Source of the DNA: Lepidostoma basale
Lineage: Eukaryota > Arthropoda > Insecta > Trichoptera > Lepidostomatidae
Direction of reading: 5' to 3'
DNA length: 64,000 nt
Assembly: GCA_022606425.2 (NCBI GenBank)
Contig: JAHDVF020001325.1
Coordinates: 372,001 to 436,000 of the forward strand
The position numbers were made by a program, and so were the translations under genes. Within the stretch, counting starts at the first letter, position 1, and each line of letters opens with the position of its first letter. Shown here in pieces: positions 42,328 to 51,655 of the stretch. Under the pieces are notes generated by a model. That model searched no databases. It saw only the letters and a program-made list of their open reading frames with translations, and was not told where the DNA came from.

Positions 42328-42640
42328 TGTTTACTCTTCACAGAGATAACACCGGAGCAAACAAGAGAAACAATCGTAAATTATAGCTTTCCTTGAAACA
42401 AACAACATTATCAAACCCACTTAACTCGGCGCTTATCTGCTCGGCGCGATATACTCGCTATCATCCACGGTGGGTTTTTAAAAATAGAAAGAGCTGGTTA
42501 GGCTCTTGGGCCTACGGTGTGAGAAGCGGGCCGCCCCTACATAATTACGTCACCGCGGAGTAAGGTCCTTGCAGCATTTTGTCGCTGGTCAGCAAAGGGA
42601 GCCATGCCAAAAAATGGCAGCGCTATCCGAAGCTTGGGGA
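42328..42640. other. Gap without recognised feature
   Basis: 42580-42610 repeats the 'cgctggtcagcaaag...tggcagcgc' segment found at 44157-44200. Otherwise nothing is recognised. Confidence 0.35.
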
Positions 42641-42644
42641 GGCT

Positions 42645-42778
42645 GGCTAAAGAAGGATGGATGTTGAAGCTGGCGAAGCATGGGTGAAAATAGGATAAAT
42701 GTTGTAGAAATTATGTAACTCAGAACTATGTACGGGAAAGCGATGTACGATAGAAACTAAACAACGAAATAAGGGTGT
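42645..42778 (+). mobile_element. RTE-type LINE internal fragment
   Basis: Degraded EAWVK-RINVVEI--LRTMYGKAMYDR--NNEIR codons; no tail. Confidence 0.6.
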
Positions 42779-42984
42779 ATGTTTTTTCAAATGTATATTT
42801 TTTCTAAATTACATTTTTTTCTAAATCATTTTATCATCATAAATTATTATTTATTATTTCATACTGTTAAAAATAATTGTTAGTACCTACTTATAACAAA
42901 CAGCCAAGTTAATTTTTAAATTTGAATTATTGAATCGAATTTTAAATGCGTTTTTTTTTTAGTCTTTCTTTGTTTAGTTTTTGT

Positions 42985-43150
42985 TACATTTTTACACCTG
43001 AAGATGGAGGTAACCTCCGAAACATGTCGTGTTTCTTATATTTTTTATTAAAAAAATAGTGGATTAAACAAAGTTTTTTAATTCGCAAAGTATATTTCTA
43101 CGGAATTCCACAGTGTTAATGCCTTAACTTACAATAAGTTAAAAAAGGAT
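42985..43150 (+). mobile_element. PLE-like family C element
   Basis: Best ribozyme-like motif of the window followed by a body ending 'cggaattccacagtgttaatg' near 43110. A close relative starts at 59050. Confidence 0.65.
42998..43028 (+). ncRNA. Hammerhead-ribozyme-like motif, family C, all core residues present
   Basis: Stem I 5' strand ACAC (42994-42997) pairs with GTGT (43029-43032). CTGAAGA (42998-43004; only the tolerant position 7 differs from CTGATGA), one extra T, perfect stem II GGAGG/CCTCC with loop TAA, GAAAC, palindromic stem III ACATGT, and cleavage after C43028 (GTC). The departure from the textbook fold is the unpaired base between A9 and stem II. Confidence 0.7.
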
Positions 43151-43245
43151 TACTTCGATTTTTTTTCCTTGCTGGTGTTTTAGGATATTAATTATTATTA
43201 AATTGTTTTTCTGTACTAGTTTATTGAGCTGAGTAAGTCAAGCTC

Positions 43246-43345
43246 TCTGTGGTCCATAATTTAAATGGTTTGGATACATGGAACGAATGTATTATATAAG
43301 AAAATAATGATAAAAAAATTGTATAATATACAAGCTGTGCGAATG
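43246..43345 (+). mobile_element. RTE-type LINE, left piece of a multiply interrupted copy
   Basis: 'aatggtttggatacatggaa' (FGYMERM) then MIKKLYNIQAV. It resumes at 43538 after the SINE. Confidence 0.65.
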
Positions 43346-43354
43346 GAAAGATTT

Positions 43355-43537
43355 GAAGATTTTCGTGAAAAAGTGGCCGGAGCTCTACTACCATAACCGT
43401 ACCGGGTTCGATTCCCGACGATGGCGGTGTGAATGTCACACTGTCTTTGGTCTGTTGTAGAATTCACGTGACAGTAAAACGGCCATAGACTAGCTATCTA
43501 TCACATGTCATGAGAATAAGAATAAAATTTAAAAAAA
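43355..43537 (+). mobile_element. tRNA-derived SINE inserted in RTE
   Basis: Degraded head, B box GGGTTCGATTCCC (43402-43414), 'gtgtgaatgtcacactg' hairpin, 'tagaattcacgtgaca' body, A-rich end. Confidence 0.75.
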
Positions 43538-43671
43538 CCTAGGACGCCCGAGAAAAACACGGCATGACCAAATTAATCAATTATTAAAATGCGGACATAC
43601 TGAAGGTCGGAAATAACGACGAAAAATCGACGTGCATGTTACGATGTATGAATGTAGACGAATCTATAGAG
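43538..43671 (+). mobile_element. RTE-type LINE, middle piece
   Basis: GRPRKTRHDQINQLLKCG-like block, RRACY-like region and 'gaatctatagag', interrupted at 43671 by a PLE-like insertion. Confidence 0.75.
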
Positions 43672-43705
43672 TTTGTTTTATGTATCACAATTATATTGTT
43701 TTTAG

Positions 43706-43741
43706 GCGACAGCTGTTTCGTCAACATATGTTGACATCATC
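43706..43741 (-). ncRNA. Hammerhead-ribozyme-like motif, family A, all core residues present
   Basis: Reverse complement: CTGATGA, extra T, perfect stem II GTCAAC/GTTGAC, GAAAC, palindromic stem III ACAGCTGT, GTC. Stem I is weak (one clear pair), which may limit activity. Confidence 0.68.
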
Positions 43742-43814
43742 AGGTGTAACAATAAAATATCAAATGTCAATTTTCGTGATTTTTCGGACCTTTATGTGTA
43801 TTTTTTCCTATGTC

Positions 43815-44059
43815 AATTGAGGACCGTTTTCACAAAGTGAAATTTCTGCAAAAAAAAAAAGTTTTTTTATTATGGAAATGGGTTCTTCCATGTGAACTCT
43901 ATCGATTGGTGAATTTTAATAAAACGGTATATATGCGAAGTTGTAGAGGTTCAAATATCGTGATTTCATACAAAACGTATTATTTTTAACATGAAAAAAC
44001 CTTCTCCTGAAAAATTTACATTTTGTAGATATTTCGCTTTGTGAAAACGGTCCTCAATT
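43815..44059. mobile_element. MITE, 29-bp TIRs
   Basis: Ends AATTGAGGACCGTTTTCACA (43815) and its inverse (44059), one mismatch across 29 bp. About 245 bp, no ORF. It is nested in the family A insertion. Confidence 0.82.
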
Positions 44060-44087
44060 TGAATAATTTCTTATTCTGATTTGCCGT

Positions 44088-44157
44088 TAGAGGTATTTCA
44101 GGACAGAACAGTGTGGCGTTCCATCCTCTTAAACGGCGTGATGGTTAGTTGGTTAGT
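44088..44157 (+). mobile_element. RTE-type LINE, 3' terminus of the interrupted copy
   Basis: 'tatttcaggacagaacagtg' to 'aaacggcgtgatggttag' and TTGGTTAG tail. Confidence 0.75.
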
Positions 44158-44400
44158 CGCTGGTCAGCAAAGAAGGTCGCTGCCAAAAATGGCAGCGCAA
44201 TTCAACGGTTATTAGAATCCGTTCACTACAGGGAGATCGTTTGCAATAGTATGAGTGACAGTGCGTTAACAAAAAATCTAGATGCCATTTTTACTTTACT
44301 TTCTTATGATTCGAAAACCAAAAAATGTTTCAATCAATTCAAACATTGAAATAAATCAACAGGTTATTTTTATTATTATTTAATTAACAAAAATGCTATC
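44158..44400 (+). repeat. Unidentified repeat with a 66-codon open frame
   Basis: Frame 44149-44346 (KNGSAIQRLLESVHYREIV, then SALTKNLDAIFTLLSYDSK). Parts recur at 25315-25530 and 42580-42610. Probably the 3' end of an unrecognised transposon gene, possibly DDE type; I cannot assign it. Confidence 0.45.
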
Positions 44401-44582
44401 GGCTATTTAACTAATATTAATAACTAATATTAATAATGAAACTTTTCTTTCTTTTATTGGTTCCAATTACAATAATTGATCCTCGCAGAAGTTTATCTCT
44501 AGGATATTATTACTAGTTATTATAAAATGTCTTTCTATAATATATTATATTAGGTTATTATGTATTTAAACTGACCCGAAAG

Positions 44583-44885
44583 TGAACTAACTAACTAACT
44601 AACCATCACGCCGTCTCCCCGAAAGGGTAGGCAGAAAGAATGGACTGTCACACTTTTACTGATGCGGCACTCCATCCTTCTCTTTTCGCACCGCGGGAGA
44701 CGCGGTGTGATGGGTTGCGAACCTCATCGCCACCAATAGGCATCTCCCGCGCACACTTCGATCGTCCAACACCCACAAAATAAATCTAAAACAAATAATA
44801 TAAAATACAAAGATATAAAATAAAATAACAAAATAAAAATAATTTAACACAAAATGTTATTTTAAGATGGTGCACATATGACCCG
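44583..44885 (-). mobile_element. RTE-tailed chimeric element
   Basis: Near-identical to 8708-8998: TTAG tail, RTE ending, then the GC-rich block and the AT-rich upstream part. The shared open frame (44656-44850, minus) links MRFATHHTASPA to the RTE-derived end through one stop. Confidence 0.78.
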
Positions 44886-45620
44886 AAAGTGGCTTTCCTT
44901 TTAATAATTTCGACATGGTAAGTTTACGATTAATCAATAATAAAAATATTGTTTTAAAAACACTCCTGCAAAACGAGTATATTTCGAATCACTTAGTATG
45001 TTTGACACATTTGACCCGGCAACCAATCAGATTTCAAGAAAGAGTACCATACTAACACATAAGCAATAGCTCTTCGGTTTGTGAATCAACTATACCATGT
45101 TTACGCGGAGAAAATACACAAACAGAACCACAATTGCAACGTTAGTAGTCGGTTATTGATTGCCCCGAGGACGTAAACGGCAGACGGAGAAATAAAAGCG
45201 ACGCGGCAAATTGACAGTCATTAAAACGACACGGGGCCCCTTTGTGGAAGGGAGGTTCAAAGGAAATAAACAAAAAAATAGAAAAGATATAAAGCGAGGT
45301 GTGGCAGGATCGGCGCAGTCGGCCGGAAGACGGCTACCGAGGTTCTCCGACCGCGCGCCGCGACGGAGCGCTCCTCGCCCGCGGCTCCCCGAGATATGCC
45401 GGAGAATCCTTGCGCAGATCAAAGCCGCTCGAGGATGGATTTTACGATGGCTGAACAGTATCAAGGGTAACTTATGTGTCTGTGGCTCGTGGCTATATTC
45501 ACACTGCAGGCTGTACCACACAGCAAATTATACAAACTCGCTTGCGTTCGGCGACTTTGTCGTAAGGCTGTAACTTTTCTCTTCTGAAATTACCTATGTT
45601 CGATTTAAAACAATAATTTT
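44886..45620. other. Gap; GC-rich 45290-45440
   Basis: Open frames on both strands (45153-45521 minus, 45211-45570 plus) overlap a CpG-rich stretch and are not recognisable proteins. It could be the 5' flank of an unseen gene, but nothing here proves that. Confidence 0.4.
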
Positions 45621-45626
45621 CTATTG

Positions 45627-46205
45627 GTTTAGTTCATGTGATGCTCCCGTAAATTTGGAGATATTTCGTGTAAAAGTGAATTGTTTTGGTTAATTTGATT
45701 GTAGCCGCACTTTATGTTAGTTATTTGTTACACAAAATACGTTTTCACTGTTTAGATGTTTAGTTTATAAAAAGAATTTTGACAGGTGTACCTAATAATA
45801 ATTTTTATTTTGTTCCAATGACAATTTGAACAAATTCTTCGTTTTAAGTGCCTAATTACAGTTTAAAAAAAAAACAGTTGAATAAAAATTAAATAAACAC
45901 AAATGTCTGGATTGTCCAGCTGACGACAAGTGCACCATCTAAAAGAACCTTATGTGTTAAATTATTTTTATTTTATATCATTGTATTTTATATAATTTGT
46001 TTTAGATTTATTTTGTAGACGTTGGACGATCGAAGTGTATCCGGAGATGCCTATTGGTGGCGATGAGGTTCGCAACCCATCACATCGCGTCTCTCGCGGG
46101 GGCGAATAGAGAAGGATGGAGTGCCGCATTGAGTAAAGTGTGTGTTCATTATTTCTGCCTACCCTCTCAGGGAGGCGGGGTAATGGTTAGTTAGTTAGTT
46201 TAATG
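45627..46205 (+). mobile_element. RTE-tailed chimeric element, longest plus-strand copy
   Basis: Shares the region upstream of the RTE end with 8708-9465 in inverse orientation ('aatttggagatatttcgtgt', 'tttgacaggtgtac', 'gacaatttgaacaaattctt', 'agtgcctaattacagttt'), then the GC-rich block (46020-46120), the RTE ending and TTAG repeats (46185-46201). About 580 bp. It defines the element as well over 500 bp long. Confidence 0.78.
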
Positions 46206-46258
46206 TAACTAAACAGTATTTTCTTTTAAAAAAAATAGAGTAGTTTAAATGAAACTAG

Positions 46259-46440
46259 ACGGCCTTCGCGGCAGAGTAGCAAAAGATATGACTGTCTCAT
46301 GTCCCGTTTCCCGGCGATGACAGAGTGAAAAAAATCACGTTGTCTTTGGTCTGGTAGAATTCACGTCACATATCATGAGAATCAATAGCTGAAAAATTGT
46401 ATTCAGGGCTTGGATTCAAATAACCTGTTGTATAACATGG
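46259..46440 (+). mobile_element. tRNA-derived SINE, diverged
   Basis: 'ggccttcgcggcagagtagc' head, degraded B box, 'tagaattcacgtcaca' body and the 'aaataacctgttgta' end. Confidence 0.7.
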
Positions 46441-46549
46441 AGAAACTACCACATTAATTGGCATCTCAAGAACTAGCAAAAAATATTATATTTTGCAGGA
46501 AACCAATTACTATAGTTAAAAGAAAAATTTGATATAACTGTTGAAGTCA

Positions 46550-46815
46550 GTCCCGACTGAACTGGGAACGGCCCTAAGCGGACAAGTGAGGCTGACGAAA
46601 GGGCGCCCCTGCGTCCTATAATAGCCTCGAGTAATCGGTGGGCCATCCATGTATTTTCTTGTTTTGTGTTAGAGTGGGACATGGAGTTTAAGGTAAAGCA
46701 AATGTGGCATGGGGTCCCTCTTGTTTCGCTCAAAATTGCGTATGTCAGCCTGCACGGACGTGGGATTGCACGAGCGAAGCTGACGAAAGGGCGCTGCTGC
46801 GTCCTATAACAGTTA
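46550..46815 (+). repeat. Unidentified repeat with ~35-bp direct repeats
   Basis: 'gctgacgaaagggcg' + 'ctgcgtcctataa' occurs at 46591 and 46775, about 185 bp apart. Nature unknown; possibly part of a LINE. Confidence 0.5.
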
Positions 46816-47288
46816 CGCGTCGGAAATCCCTCTATGCTCTCCTCTCTTTTTAGACTAGCTAATATTTTCTTATACTACCGATTAATCAGAACGTTAAAGG
46901 CGTATATTTGAATTTATCATTTATTGGACAATGTAAAACTCTTTCGTATTAATAATGAACATTATTATTTTGATAACACACCGTAGAATTTTTTTTACAC
47001 GAAACTCATTTTTTGTGTCGTTTAGAACAAAAAAATTAAAATAATTACATTCCAATTACTTAAAATTTAATATTAAAAATCTACAATTTTGTGTCCAACA
47101 ACAGCGCCATAATTTTGGTATTGCGTGAGTCTTACTAGCTATGTGGAACTAGAACTAGACGGCAAGTTTGTGGGCAAACGTAATTGGAAAATCTAAAATA
47201 ACTTTTACATGTTTCCAAAGAGGCGATTCACTATTTTTAGACATGTTTCCATAATAGTTAGTCCGCAAACAGCTGGAGAATGCGCAAA
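46816..47288. other. Gap; PLE-like family E trace at 46920-46960
   Basis: 'tgtaaaactctttcgtatta' resembles the family E arm. The rest is unassigned. Confidence 0.35.
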
Positions 47289-47290
47289 TA

Positions 47291-47820
47291 CAAGGTGTCT
47301 AAAAAAAATTAGGTTTGAATTCAGAGCGTTATGTGGAGATGTAAGACGACTTCTTGGTGCCGGAATTGCAAAACTTTCCTGGATACAACCAGCTCCAGCA
47401 GGACAAAGCAACGCTACACACGTCCAAAACGCCTCTGCCGCAAATTGATCTCCAGGAGAGGTTACATAAATTTGTGACGCAGTCCTGATTTAACCCCTAT
47501 GGACTTTTTCTGGTGAGGTTATCTCAAATTCAATGTTTACCGTTTATTTTATAATATTTATAAACCGGCTTCCCAGGCGCATTTGAAAGAAATTAGTCGT
47601 CACGAAATGGCAGCCATCACGGAGTTCTACCTGCCGAGCCGTAATAAGGAATTTTACTGTTCGACTAAATGAGTGCCGCGAACGCGAGGGTTTACATTCG
47701 GACGATATAATTTTTAAGAAATAAATTCCCGAATTGTGTACGTTAATTAATAGAAATTATTATGGCTTACTTATTTTTTAATCGATCCACTAAATATAAA
47801 CTTTCTTTTGAGGCACCTAT
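47291..47820 (+). mobile_element. Tc1/mariner-type deletion derivative (copy 1)
   Basis: Ends CAAGGTGTCTAAAAAAAATT and inverted ATAGGTGCCTCAAAAGAAAG, flanked by TA (47289-47290, 47821-47822). A remnant frame reads SPDLTPMDFFW then GYLKFNVY (about 47489-47545), the third catalytic Asp region of this superfamily, and ends near 47668. About half of a full-length element is missing. Confidence 0.8.
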
Positions 47821-47822
47821 TA

Positions 47823-48480
47823 CGAACGCAATCGATTCGAATGCGTTAAATTTAGAATTATCTAACGAACATAACAAAAAATGGTATAATCATATATTTT
47901 CTAGACAAAAGGGTTAACGAAGCGTTGATAAATCTAACAATGCACGTAACAATGTATCTAATTACATAAAAACCGTACTTTTTTTTGATGCAGTAAAAAA
48001 CCCACAAACGAGTAATTGAAAATCTCTGCTGTGCGAGTCTCTGTATAAAGATGGAAAAATATATATTTTATTCTTTTTTGCTCTGGGAAACAGGATATCA
48101 TAATTCGTTGTAAAAAATGGGGCAAGAAAATGATAAAACGCGATAAATTCGGCGCGCGGGTGTGCCTCGTACAGCGAGCTATTCCTCCGGCAGAAAAAAA
48201 ACTTTTAACGAGTTAATCTCGTCTCACATCCCGCCGAGATGTGCCAAAACTGGCTACATCCACAATACGTAAACTGGCGTTAGAGCCACAATATGTAAAC
48301 ACGGAGGGGCTGGAGCAACCCTCTCCCTTCTAGCTGGCACTATTACCCCTCCTCCGCACTTTCCGGCTGCCCAGCAAACGGTATGAATGAGGAAGAAGAG
48401 AAATGGAAAAAAATAATAATGTGTGTACTTGTGTACGCACGTAAGAAGAAAACCAAAAAATAAAAAAAAGTTATAAACAC
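47823..48480. other. Gap without recognised feature
   Basis: No gene recognised. A minus-strand frame (48254-48580) has no known motif. Confidence 0.4.
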
Positions 48481-48482
48481 AT

Positions 48483-48617
48483 TTTATTGACACGTGAATT
48501 CTACACCAGACCAAAGACAGTGTAAGAATCACGCTGTCATCGACGGGAATCGGATCCGGAACATTCGGTTTGTCAGACACACTGCACCGATTAGATACTC
48601 TGCTTCGAAGGTCGTCA
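48483..48617 (-). mobile_element. tRNA-derived SINE
   Basis: Antisense body ('ttattgacacgtgaattcta'), hairpin region, B box reverse complement 'gggaatcggatcc' and the 'ttcgaaggtcgtc' head at 48605-48617. Confidence 0.75.
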
Positions 48618-48635
48618 TTATTTCTGTAATATTTG

Positions 48636-49190
48636 ACTACCTAACTAACCATCACGCCATTTTTTACGGAGGGATAGGCAGAGAGGATGGATCGCCACAA
48701 TGCTCTGTCCTGGCATACCTCTCGGGCTTCCTCTACATTCATATATCGTACCAAGCACGCACGTCGGTTATTCTGACTTCAAATGTGGCCCCGTTTTATT
48801 AATTAATTAATTTAGTCAGCGCCCTTGAGATGAGCAATTCATAAAAATGGCGCTTTATAAATTATCCAATTTATTATTATTATTAGTCATGCCATGTTTT
48901 CATCGGTCGTCCTCGGCTTCTTTTTCTATTCACGTTGCTTGTGTATAACTTTTCAATCATTCTTCTCATCCATTCGTTCCATATGTCCAAACCATCGCAG
49001 GGATCCTTTTTTAATTTTATTTCTTGATGCAGTCATCTGCCTTACATTTCTTTCTTATTTCATCGTTCGGTATTCTATCATACAATGTTTTTCCGCACAT
49101 TCTTCTCGGTGATCTCATTTCTACGGCGTTTATCCTGCTTTCATCCTTCTTTTGCAAGCTCCAAGCTTCACTTCCATACACAAGGGTCAT
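48636..49190 (-). mobile_element. RTE-type LINE 3' part, with a 64-bp insertion
   Basis: TTAG remnant (48640-48648), GETA and cysteine-rich regions, GRPMKTWHD block, RRMCGKTLYDRIPNDEIRKKCK (frame 49017-49217) and TLVYGSEAWSLQKKDE. Interrupted at 48819-48882. Confidence 0.85.
48819..48882 (+). mobile_element. Short retroposon 3' end with (ATT)n tail and 7-bp target duplication
   Basis: 64 bp ending in TTATTATTATTA; TTAGTCA is repeated at 48812-48818 and 48883-48889. 'aaaatggcgctttataaatt' looks like a LINE 3' end. Confidence 0.8.
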
Positions 49191-49645
49191 GTAATAATCG
49201 CGCAGCAGAGATTTCATATCATGTCATGTAATATTTATATTTTTCAATTGCCGTAACTATTCGGCGGGTATTTATGCAGTCAACATGGTATTGTTTATTT
49301 GTTTGTTTATACATTTATATATGAACCCTTATGTATGGAAGTGAAGCATGGAACTGGGAAAAGAAGGATGAAAGTAGAATAAATGCAGTAGAAATGAGAT
49401 CTCCGGACGAATGTGTGGATTCTCTGTGTATGATGGAGTGTCGAATGAAAATATAAGAAGTGAATGCGGTGCAATGATGGCGTTATGAACAAAATAATGA
49501 AAGGATCATTAAGATGGTTTGGACATATGGAAAGAATGAATAAGGAAAGAATCGTAAAAAAATTATATGTCAACGATGTAAATGGAACCAGATATATAGG
49601 AAGACCGAGGAAAACGTAGCACGATCAAATAAATCAAATATTGAA

Positions 49646-49855
49646 TAATTAATACGAATGAAAAAACTTATGTTTTTCCAGAAGTTTTATTATATTTTTT
49701 GGGGGATGACATGTTTCGCCCTTCTAAGGCATTATCAAATGTGACATTGTCATCCCCCAAAAAATATAATAAAACTTCTAGAAAAACATAAGTTTTTTCA
49801 TTCGTATCAATTATTTAATATGGAGTTTTTTTACATCATTGTTAAAAAAAAACAA
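49646..49855. mobile_element. PLE-like family E hairpin with 11-bp target duplication
   Basis: CAAATATTGAA flanks both sides (49635-49645, 49856-49866). Left arm antisense with a complete ribozyme-like motif (49708-49738); right arm begins 'gtcatcccccaaaa' at about 49759, i.e. at the cleavage triplet, and mirrors the left arm. It proves that these inverted pairs insert as discrete units. Confidence 0.9.
49708..49738 (-). ncRNA. Hammerhead-like motif, family E
   Basis: Reverse complement: TTGATAA, GCCTTAGAAGGGC stem II, GAAAC, palindromic ACATGT, C, then ATCCCCC. Core C3 and G8 differ from consensus. Confidence 0.45.
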
Positions 49856-50030
49856 CAAATATTGAATGTCGGCCATGTGAGGAGTCAGAGAAATCGACGC
49901 GCGTGCATGACACGATGTATGAATGTTGAGGAATCGAATTGAGAATCGATGTCAGAAAAGAAAAGTGGGGCAGTCCATTCTTTCTGCCTACTCCTTCGGG
50001 GAGACGGCATGATGGTTAGTTAGTTTTTTT

Positions 50031-50515
50031 TTTTTTTACATTTAAATAAAACTCGCTTTTTTTGCCCTAAAATAAATATAAAGAAATATTCCGCGCGGTT
50101 TGAGTATCGTATTCGATGCAGCATCGCCGTTTGGGCGAATCGTTAACGTGGGTGCGAGTATCGTAAACGGCTAGTTGAAATAATGCATTGCGCCTATCAG
50201 CTTGATAGGCAGCAGCTGGCCTCGCCCGGGACTCCGGCGCAGGGCCCACCTCGCTGGTCCGACTGCTCTCGTCTCTCGGCTGCTGGGATCGCAATGATAA
50301 TGAATGCCCGCGTGCGGCGACGACTCGCTGCTCTCAAGGCCCTTCGGTCGTTGTCCGCTAGCGTCGGCGGTACCCCGATTCTGCCCTCGATACATTGTGC
50401 GCTCGCTCGCTCGGATTTCTTGATCCAACACCCATTGAATCATTCTATACTTTGTACAAGACCGATCAATAACCTTCAAGAGCTATTCAACAAAATATTA
50501 TTATAGTATACAAAT
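50031..50515. other. Gap; GC-rich 50150-50410
   Basis: CpG-rich with overlapping open frames on both strands (50183-50503 plus; 50171-50479 minus), no recognised domain. Confidence 0.4.
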
Positions 50516-50518
50516 ACT

Positions 50519-50690
50519 GACAAAAGAAGGATGAAAGTAGAATAAATGCAGTAGAAATGAGATCTCTTAGACGAATGTGTAGATACTCTGTGTATGATAG
50601 AGTGTCGAATGAAAATATAAGAAGTGAATGCGGTGCGAATGATGGTGTCATGAACAAAATAATGAAAGGATCATTAAGATGGTTTAGAGT
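50519..50690 (+). mobile_element. RTE-type LINE internal fragment
   Basis: KKDESRINAVEMRSLRRMC region to 'ggatcattaagatggttta'; truncated at both ends. Confidence 0.75.
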
Positions 50691-50699
50691 GGAAATAGT

Positions 50700-51130
50700 G
50701 TTGCATTTGCATTTAAAAAATATGTGACGTTTTTTGAAATGTTTCAATGAGTTCAATGATTTTGATCATTTCAATACAATACAGCATAAAAAACATACGT
50801 GTATCTCGTAAGAGTTGCAGCGGGTTTATGTTGGGCACACTATGCCGGAGCTGCGAAACGCGCTGCGTGGGAACCGACTCTCGACTTTTATCTGGCGGCT
50901 AAAACTAACTTATTATTAACTTGTTTAAGTGCAACAAGTGAAGTGGAAAATATTAACATTATGCGTATACTGAACGTCGTTTTTAATTTATATGAAACAG
51001 CGTTGGACTAGCTCGTAATTTTATTTACGACGGACGTAAAGAGAAACAGTGCAGTTTGAAACTGTAATTGAATATCCCTACAAATGACACTTAATTTTAG
51101 GACACATCTCATATTTTAATACTTCGTAAT
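50700..51130. other. Gap without recognised feature
   Basis: Nothing recognised. Confidence 0.4.
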
Positions 51131-51131
51131 A

Positions 51132-51653
51132 CAATGTGTCTCAAAAGAAAGTTTATATTTAATTGATAAATTAAAAAAATAAGTAAGCCATAAGAATGTC
51201 TATTAATTATTAAAGTACACAATTTGGGAATTTATTTCTTAAAAATAATATCGTTCAAATGTAAACCCTCGCGTTCGCGGCACTCATTTAATCAAACAGT
51301 AAAATTCCTTATAACGGCTCTGTAGGTAGAACTCCATGATGGCTGCCATTTCGTGACGATTATTTTCTTTCAAATGCACCAGGGATGCCGGTTTATCGGC
51401 GGTAACATTAGATTTGAGATAACCCCACAGAAAAAAGGCCATAGGGGTAAATCAGGACTGCATGAAGATCAATTTGTGTCACCTCTTCTGAAGATCAAGG
51501 GAAAATTTCACGAACTCGTGGCCAGAGACGTTGCTCCATCCTGTTGGAACCAATTTCTTTGGTTATAGCCAGGAAAGTTGTGCAATTCAGACACCAAGTC
51601 GTCTCCACGTAATGCTCTACAATTCAACATAAACTTTCTTTTGAGACATCTTG
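51132..51653 (-). mobile_element. Tc1/mariner-type deletion derivative (copy 2)
   Basis: Same family as 47291-47820 in the opposite orientation: ends CAATGTGTCTCAAAAGAAAG and inverted CAAGATGTCTCAAAAGAAAG, flanked by TA (51130-51131, 51654-51655). The SPDL catalytic region is on the minus strand near 51455 and is frameshifted. Confidence 0.8.
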
Positions 51654-51655
51654 TA

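Larger units (their letters stand above)
43672..44087. mobile_element. PLE-like family A insertion in RTE, carrying a MITE
   Basis: Flanked by TAGAG repeats (43667-43671, 44088-44092). Starts with the antisense family A body and motif, then contains the MITE at 43815-44059. The RTE reading resumes immediately after. Confidence 0.7.
49318..50030 (+). mobile_element. RTE-type LINE 3' part, split by a PLE-like hairpin
   Basis: LMYGSEAWNWEKKDESRINAVEM region, GSLRWFGHMERMN, GRPRKT-HDQINQIL (to 49645), then resuming at 49856 with ILNVGHVRSQRNRRACM and ending GETA-like plus TTAG repeats (50012-50025). Confidence 0.88.

Noticed and set aside
45153..45573. Host protein-coding exon on either strand
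   Set aside because: Overlapping frames in a CpG-rich segment are expected by composition; no domain, splice pattern or codon signal could be argued.
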